Of a DNA stretch of 64,000 nt, positions 24,401 through 33,400 are shown piece by piece. Under the pieces are notes generated by a model, which was not told the origin of the DNA, made no database searches, and saw only the letters and a list, made by a program, of their open reading frames with translations. The stretch is taken from assembly GCA_949825065.1 (NCBI GenBank), contig OX463848.1, forward strand, positions 30,137,549 through 30,201,548, written 5' to 3'. The first letter of the stretch is position 1; each line of letters opens with the position of its first letter. The translations under genes were made by a program, and so were the position numbers. The stretch comes from Odontocerum albicorne (Eukaryota; Arthropoda; Insecta; Trichoptera; Odontoceridae).

Positions 24401-27400
24401 ATCGATGACGCATGGCCTGTCTGAGCAGCACTTCACATCATATGAAGATACCAAAAATTGAGTCGATTCGTGGATAGCCTCAAAAGATGATGATGATGAC
24501 TGACGCGGTATTCGTATGCTGACAGAAAGATGGGGAAAAGTAGTGGCAAGCGATGGGTACTACTTCGAATAAAACATGAGGTTCCGTTCTTTCACAATAA
24601 ATGCCCATTTTTTTATAAAAAACGGCGGAAACTTATTTGTACACCTAATACTTATCAATTGAAGTAGTGAAATATCAAGGTATTATTATTTCTTTTTTCA
24701 CTTTTATTCATTTTATTATTCAAAATATTTAATTTACAATTGAATTCAGTTTGAGTGGAACGGCAAATTGTAGAGTATATGTACATAACCATCATTTTGA
24801 GGATAGATAAAACCAATTCATTAGGCAAGGCCTGTGACGAAGTCGTCTCATTTCTTTATATCATCGTTTCTAAACTTGTGGGCCATGAATCCCCGGGGGT
24901 TGTGAAAATAAAAATAATAGGAAAGTAACTCATTTTCTGAGAAAAATAAACACAATTACTTTAAAAAAAATACAGAGGATCGCAAAGTATTACTTTTTTG
25001 GCTGCAGAGTTAAAAAGGTTGAGAAACAATGCTTTATATTATCAGACCTTGTTGAAAGTATTAGTAGATTTCACTAAGTGGCTTCACAGGAAAGCATAAA
25101 TTTTTATATTCATTATTTTAATGATTAATTTCTTCGAATATTAACTCAATTTTTTTTTCTTTCTAAAGATGTATGATATAATTGGTCACAATCCGTATCA
25201 ACATTATAATAGAAATTACTAAAAGAAAATTCCCGAATAATAAATAAAAATCAGTTAAAACATTCTCACTTTGCATTCATCCTAAGTATACACGCATATG
25301 CGTCTCACATGATCAATACCACAATTCTAACCATATAACATATTCTACAACCTCATATCCAAGTTAACCCTCATTACATTAACATCCATCCGCACCAAAA
25401 AATACAGTCTTGCCCTGACTTACATTAATTGGACAATGTTTCTTCACAATTTGCTTAATCAACTTATTTCCTTACCTGTAATTCAGACAGCTTCTCTCTG
25501 ATAGTGATGAAACCCAAATGCAACTTTCCTCCAAAATGATCAGCGAGACGCCGGTCATTATCATGGATGCCAAGGTACGCGGAGCACACTTCACACACGC
25601 GCAGTTTCTGTTGCTGATAGCTGCTGGCGGGCATGGAGTTCCTGTACTCCTGCTCAGCTTCTTCTTTCTGTTTTCGAAGCTGCTCTATCTAAAGACATAA
25701 AAGGATTTGAATATCAACAGATCTCATGCTATCGTTTGATTAATATTTATAGAGTATTTTTGGTGACATATTCTAGTTTATTCTCAAAAAATTAAATTTA
25801 AGACACTTTTAATTTTGAAATTTTATAAACTCATAGTAATACCAGTTTGAATTAAAAGAAATTAAGTTTATGCAACATTGTTCGATAACAGTAATGTTTT
25901 TTTATGAAAACTACAATTGAGTATTTTTCAATTCAAAATTACACATATTTTACCTTATTACTACCCGTACCCGATATTTTAAAAGCAGACTTCCAGTCTG
26001 CTATTCAAGGCTTATTTACAACATTTCTGGTTGATTGGAAGAAAATACCTTATAGTTATAAAACCATCAGGTTATACTGCATAAAAAATATTTATTATTA
26101 ATAATCCGATCCATTTATTTCACTCCTAAATAGAATACAGGATATTCGAAGTAATGTACCTCTTCCATGAGACGCATGCTTTCTTCCACCAGTCCCTCCT
26201 GACCCAGGTACTCGGCCCGAGCCAGTTTTTTGCCAATTTGCTCTGCCAGCTCATGAACTGCATTGGCCTTCACTGCCACCTCAGCAGACAGCTCTTCTTG
26301 TGTCTCCGCAAGCCGCAGTTTGGCTGCTTGTGTCCGACGGTCACAGTCACCAATGAAAGCTTGCAGATGTTCTGTTGCCTAATTACCATTTAAAAAAAAT
26401 TAACAATCACATAACCATAATAAACATATGAAAATCATGTGATATTTTTCAAATAATGGGAAATTCAAGTTTATACTAGCAATGGAGGATTGGTAGCGAG
26501 ATCTGAATAAGTGTTATTTGTAAAATTGTTATTTAATAACTCATGTGGAATGAAAAAAATAATGCTGCTAAAAAAAGTTACAATTTCAATGTCCATAATA
26601 TAATCTAGCAGGCATGTCAGGAATTAAATTAATGTGTTCTTCAACTAGGTAATAAGTTAACTTAGTCATATAGGAATTATACTGATAATCTAAAATCATC
26701 ATCTAAAAATATGGAGCATATAATTTTCAGTAAAAAACTTACAATGTTAAATATTTCTTCTGAATATTAGAATGAACTTTAAGAGAGCACTCCAAAACCA
26801 AAATGAAAACTTTTAAGGTTTTGCGAAGAAAAATATTGAAAAGTGTAAAATACATACATACATTTTGGGTAGTCATGTGTTATTAATGTTGTTAAAAGCT
26901 TTGTGATACTCACATCAATATCATAGAAATAATCCTTTGATTTTGATGCCTGCTCATAATCTGCACGAAGAGCTAAATCATGAATTTTTGGACATTCTCC
27001 CAGATCCATTCGCTGCAAAAGAATCACACGCATTAATTATTGAATACTGTAGAGCTTTCTACATGCAGGCATTTTTTACCTTTTACAAAATATTCTAGCC
27101 TTCAAAATTTACAACAGGAATTAAAAAGAATTCTACCAAAAACAATAAGACTTTTGAAGTCAATAAATAAAAGTGACATTTTTCTTTCAAAGCTGTAAAC
27201 CCAAATGTTTATCTAAAAAATAAATAAAATCAATACTGAGAAAAAATGTGGATCAATTTGAAAAATAATGTATAATCCATCAACACGTACCATAGGAAGA
27301 ACACCAGACTGGTTGGCCGTAATATTTTCTATAAGTAATAGTTTTGTACTCACATAATCGGCTAACGAGGTAGTGAAAAACATTCAACATTTTTGGTCAA

Positions 27401-30400
27401 ATTTATATTTTGGGCCCAACACTTAAAGTATCTCATACATTCAGGTATTATCTTATATATCAAACTTCTAATATTGCATACATTATCTTTACATTATAAT
27501 AAGTTTTATTCCAGCCAATGTGCACGGAAGTGCAATGCAACACAAGCCATAAAATTATGATCAATACATATTTTTACTGATATAAATTTTTCAAAGGTGG
27601 TTCACAAAATATATTTTTAGATTTGTACAGCCTGATCATTATAATTTTATAAACAAATATGTATAAAAATTTCTTTCCAATTGTGAAATTTTTACAATTC
27701 ATTGTGAAAATTCAGACCTAATACAGGTAATTTAACACTTTATATACTTAAAAATAAGTCTTACTAACAAAATATAATTTTTTAACATGACAATTTCAAT
27801 GATCTGACTCTTGTGTACTATAAAATTATAGCATTTCAAGCAAACCCTGCACAAAATGTAATTTCTTAACATGACAATTTCAATGATCCGACTCTTGTGT
27901 ACTATAAAATTATAGCATTTCAAACATACCGTGCACAAAATGTAATTTCTTAACGTGACAATTTCAATGATCCGACTCTTGTGTACTATAAAATTATAGC
28001 ATTTCAAGCATACCCTGCACAAAATGTAATTTCTTAACATGACAATTTCAATGATCCGATTCTTGTGTACTATAAAATGATAGCATTTCAAGCATACCCT
28101 GCACAGAATAAAAATGTATGAACTTACCATCCGATCATTTGTGCTATTCATTACATTATCCTTTAATTATTGATGTTCAAATTATTTCATACATGAAAAA
28201 ATACATATTATATTGCTTGATTTATATCTAATTTTTAAAATAAATTTCTAACCCTATAAATATTTTCCTAATCTGTCAAAATCAATAAGATATTTTTCTG
28301 TTGTAAAATGTATTTTCCTAAAAAATACAATAATGCAATATTTTCCTGTGAAATAATCTACATAAAATTCATAATGGTCTCATTTACAAAAACTACCTGC
28401 GCTATTCTTTTTTTCAACCTAATAATTGTTTCATTTACATAAACTACCTTACAATTATTTTTTTCAATGTCTAAAAAAATGGTATATTTTTCATTTAAAA
28501 AATAAGTATACATAAGTCAGTACCATCATATTTATAATAAATAATAATTGATTCTTTTTTATCTCGACATATAATATTTAACATTTTTCATTGTACAATG
28601 AATTACATAAATTTATTCCGTCAATTCAGTCAAATATAATAATTTGTGTTAACTTTAATGATATTTTCCCCATAAGTCAACATATTATCCATAAAAAAAT
28701 GTCACAACTAAATTGTTGATATACCAAGTTGCATTTTTGATCACATGAAAATAAACTATTACGACAAAATAACAACTTAAAACAAACATTCATTGAACCT
28801 TTTAGTACGGAGAATGAATTTAGTCAATTTACAAGACTAAAAAAACATATTGATTTTAGTGATTTTATGCACAAAATAATCTAATTGCAATCATAACATA
28901 AAACTCTCATTCATACATATATTTTTATTTTTTCGATGATCTTTGTGGCCTAGATGATAAGATGCTCGTCCATCCTAGGAGTTGGAGATTTGATTCCCTT
29001 AAAGACCCAGACTTTTTAAAATAAAGGTTTGTCTGGTATTCACTTCAGGCTTGTTTAACAACTTTCTGTAGGTTAGAAGAGAGTGCCACATGGCCATAAA
29101 ACCACCAGATCGTACAGTTTATGATAAACGTGTAATACAATACAATAATCTGTCTTCTTTTTCAGCCCCATTCCACCTCGAAGTGAAGTACATAAATTTC
29201 TTCTTGAATGTCAACAATGTTTTATTCTGTTTTTTACATATTAATAATATAAAAATTCTTTACCAAAGGTTTTTTGACAAACAGGAAATCAAATTCCTAG
29301 CTATTCCTTTGTTTATCATTGCAAGTTAAAAAATAATATTTTTATTGTATTATATGAGTATTTCATATAAATTGAATTAATTTTGAGGTTAATACTGTTT
29401 TGATTTGACTTGTAGAATTCTATATAGTTCTAAATGTAGCAAAACCTACAGACTTCTAATAGTCATATAGAGGATATACTGTACAATTCAATGCACATTA
29501 ATAATTTTACATAAGTTATTTTGATGTATTACCAGAAAATATTATCAATTTTATGTATTTCACTTAACGTAATATTTTTAAATAAATTTTATATCTATTA
29601 TATTGAATTACTCACACTAATTATATTTTTTAATGCCTTTTTTTTTTAAATAAAACAAACCAGTAACAATATGTATGTATGTGAAAAAGTCTTTTATTTA
29701 ATATGTACTCATTTTGATTATTTGTTTGTACAAGACTTTCTGTTTCCTCCAGGATTCAACATTTTCAGTTATCAGGTGTACAAATAAGCCGCCACCGTTT
29801 GACAAAAGTTGGCGCCACCAGTAAGTTATGGTTAAAATTGTCAGATGTAAAACATCATTGTCGTAAGGTTGGACATCTGTCAACAATATAACCTTGAAAT
29901 ATTTGTGAATTTTTACAAGTATAATATATTCTTTTGTGTGCGAAAATGTCAAGTTTTGAGCCGATTATTTGCGGGGACAAAGCGTTATATGCGGGAACTT
30001 TTGATTTACTTCTTAAATTTGAAGAAATCTGCAGCTGAGGCGCATCGATTGCTTGTAGAAGCATATGGTGAGGCTGTCTTAAGTGAGAAAAGTTGTCGTG
30101 AGTGGTTTCAAAAGTTTAAGAACGGTGAATTTGACATCAGAGACAAAGAACGTAGCGGAAGGCCGAAAGTGTACGAAGACGCGGAATTGGAAGTATTATT
30201 GGATCAAGATTCGTACCAAACGCAAGAAGAACTTGCACTTAAATTAGGAGTGACTCAATAAGCAATTTCACAGTGGTTGAAATCATTGCGAATGATTAAA
30301 AAACAAGGAAATTGGGTTCCATATGAACTGACACCGAGAAACGTTGAATGCCGATTTTCTACATGTGAAATGCTGCTTGCCAGGCATAAACGAAAGGGTT

Positions 30401-33400
30401 TTCTGCACCGTATAGTCACTGGTGATGAAAAATGGATCCACTATGATAATCCAAAAAGGAAGAAATCATGGGGACCTCCTGGCCATGCTTCAACATCTAC
30501 GGCTATGCCAAATATTCATGGAAAAAAACTCTTGTTGTGTATTTGGTGGGATCAGCTTGGTGTCGTGTATGAGTTGCTCAAACCGAACGAAACTATTGCT
30601 GGGGCTGTCTACCGAACACAATTGATGAGATTGAGTCGAGCACTCAAGGAAAAGCGCGCCCACTACTACTCCAGACACGACAAAATTATTCTCCTGCATG
30701 ATAATGCTCGTCCACATGTTGCGGCGTCGGTCAAAACCTATTTGGAAACACTCAATTGGGAAGATTTACCCCACCCGCCGTATTCACCAGACATTGCTCC
30801 TTCTGATTTCCATTTGTTTCGATAGATGACGCACGGCCTGTCTGAGTAACACTTCATATCGTATGAAGATACCAAAAATTGGGTCGATTCGTGGATAGCG
30901 AAAGATGGGAAAAAGTAGTGGCAAGCGATGGGCAATACTTCGAATAAAACATGAGGTTCCGTTCTTTCACAATAAATGACCAATTTTTGATAAAAAAACG
31001 GCGTAAACTTATTTGTACACCTAATATAATTTACATAATAAAATATGAATAAGCTTACATCATACTGGCACAATCTCCTTTGGTGACATTTACCAATGTT
31101 TTCTACATTTTGAATAGTTAATTCACACCATCTAGAAGCTAATAACTACAACTTATTTTATCCTTTTCAGATTTTCAAATTTTTAATTAGTCAATGCATA
31201 CGAAATGTTTCAAAATAAATCATCCTTGAGAAAGAAAAGAGATAAATTCTTCAGTCAAAATGAATGGAAATATAGTTTATATTTTGTTAATTGAATGTCA
31301 AATTGTCAGTAGTGTTTGTTTTACACAAGATAGCACATTTTAATAAAGAGCCATGTAACCATTGTGGATTGGCTGTAGAATCAAAGCAAAACAACTGAAG
31401 AAATATTCAGATTTTATTTATCACATTTTGAAAATCAATTGGTTAGTTTAGAAAATTCATCAAATTAATTCAAGTCCGTGTTATATTTTCAGGGTTTATA
31501 TATTAATATTGAAAAAATAAAAATCCTCAATAAACCACGTCGATACAAAGAAATTTAAAAAATCTGCTAATTTTATTTTTGTTTATGGTTATTCTAATGT
31601 TAATGATAAAATAGCAGAACTAGTGCAAGTTTTATTTTAACCAAATGAGGGGAATGTCTTCTTGTGTGATGAATGATCCAAGTGTCAGAATATAGGAATC
31701 CTGGAAGAATTTACCTGGAGCTGAAAGAGGAAGTATTAAATGTGTTTTTGGATAGTTATACATGATGAGCATGTGGGAGAGCCCCAATAAATGAAAAACA
31801 TCTATTTACGTACCCTTGCGACGTATGGCCCATTTAAGATTCCCTCATCTTTTTTAGAAACAAATTTTTATTACTTACCAACTGATTGTACAACAAGCTA
31901 GCGCAAAGTGGTTTGAAACATTATCTCAATCGTGAATTGCGTAGTTTAAAAACAATTCACAATGAAATGGAAAATTTGAGTGATTATAACAAGTATAACC
32001 TAAATAGGTACAACATATCTTTATACGTACGGCAGGGTACTTACAGAACAGCCTAACATAACATTGCCTATTCCTCATCTTAAGATTTAGATAATGTGAT
32101 GGTCAATTTCTGAAAAAGTACATTGTACCAGTATTAGTGCTAAAATGAATACTCTTTCTATTAACAATAAAAAACCAGTAGAAAAACAGTACTTAAACCC
32201 TCAATATCAAGCAATAATGACAACATTTTTGCATTAAGTTGAAAGGTATAATTGAATAAGTTATAAAAGTTTGGACACTTAAAAAAGATAAATCGATCCC
32301 CATATTGTGGAATGAATATTTTGCATGAAACACAATACAAAATAATGATACTTGCAATGATGAATAATCTTAAATCATTATTTTGTCATTAAACAATAAA
32401 AAAAAATATATAGTGCAAATACGAGGAATAGTTAACAAGTAAAGGGAGATACAAGAAATCAAAACTTGTAATTGTATACAAAAAAGTCAAATGTAGGTTA
32501 TTTTTTACACATTCCTACCTATTCCTCTACACTTGTCCCTTTCATTTAGAAAGAGTTTTTTTTTATTTTGTGCACATTCACACGCCGCCAGCTTCAATGA
32601 CCTCTTCATTCAAATTGAATTTTTGTCACCTTTTTGCTCTATTTTCAACAGGCCAAAGTGAAAATCACTTGGAACCAGTGTCCAGACATAATGGTTGGTG
32701 GTCAAACATCTCAAAACCAAGATATTGAATGCACTGGGTCCTTTTGTTGGCAGTATGAGGTTGAGCCCAGCCCTGAAGCAAAATGATGCTTTTTGAAGGT
32801 TTAACACGCTTCACGGATTTTATTTTCAGTTTCAGTTGTTGCAGTGACTATTCACCATTTGACTTTGATGAGTAAAAAGAACTAAAACAGTACCTTCTAT
32901 ATCTCAGAATAGTACAGAAGCTGAGCTTTCTTTAAAAAAAAATGGCATTACTCTCTGGTTCAAAGACCCATATTTCATCAACGGTTAATACCCAAAACTT
33001 ATAAACGCTTTATAAAATTTTTCAAATAATTTTGTTTGTACGAATCTGTTAGTTTATAAGAAACCCGGCAAACATAAACTTTCTAATTTAATGATTCATG
33101 GATGATTGAGTAAAATCATCAAATTGACTCGCCTCATCAATATTGAAGGTTATCTGAACACTTCAACGCAGAGAGATAGACATCTGAAAATTTTAGTCTT
33201 TTGAGTTGAATGCTTATCTGAACACTTCAACGCAGAGAGATAGATATTCGGACAATTTTAAAGATCTGTAAACTCATAAATCTTGTTTCAACTTGAACAA
33301 CTCTCGCCATACTGCTGTTGCATTTTGCGAATAATCTTTGTACATTTCACATCCTCTAAGTGAAGAAAACTTATCACTGATCACATGAAATGAATATGGA

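Noticed and set aside
27732..28151. Minus-strand open frame with four 28-residue repeats (CRVCLKCYNFIVHKS type)
   Set aside because: The frame stays open only because the 84-bp minisatellite period is divisible by three. It lies within an intron and no known protein repeat matches.
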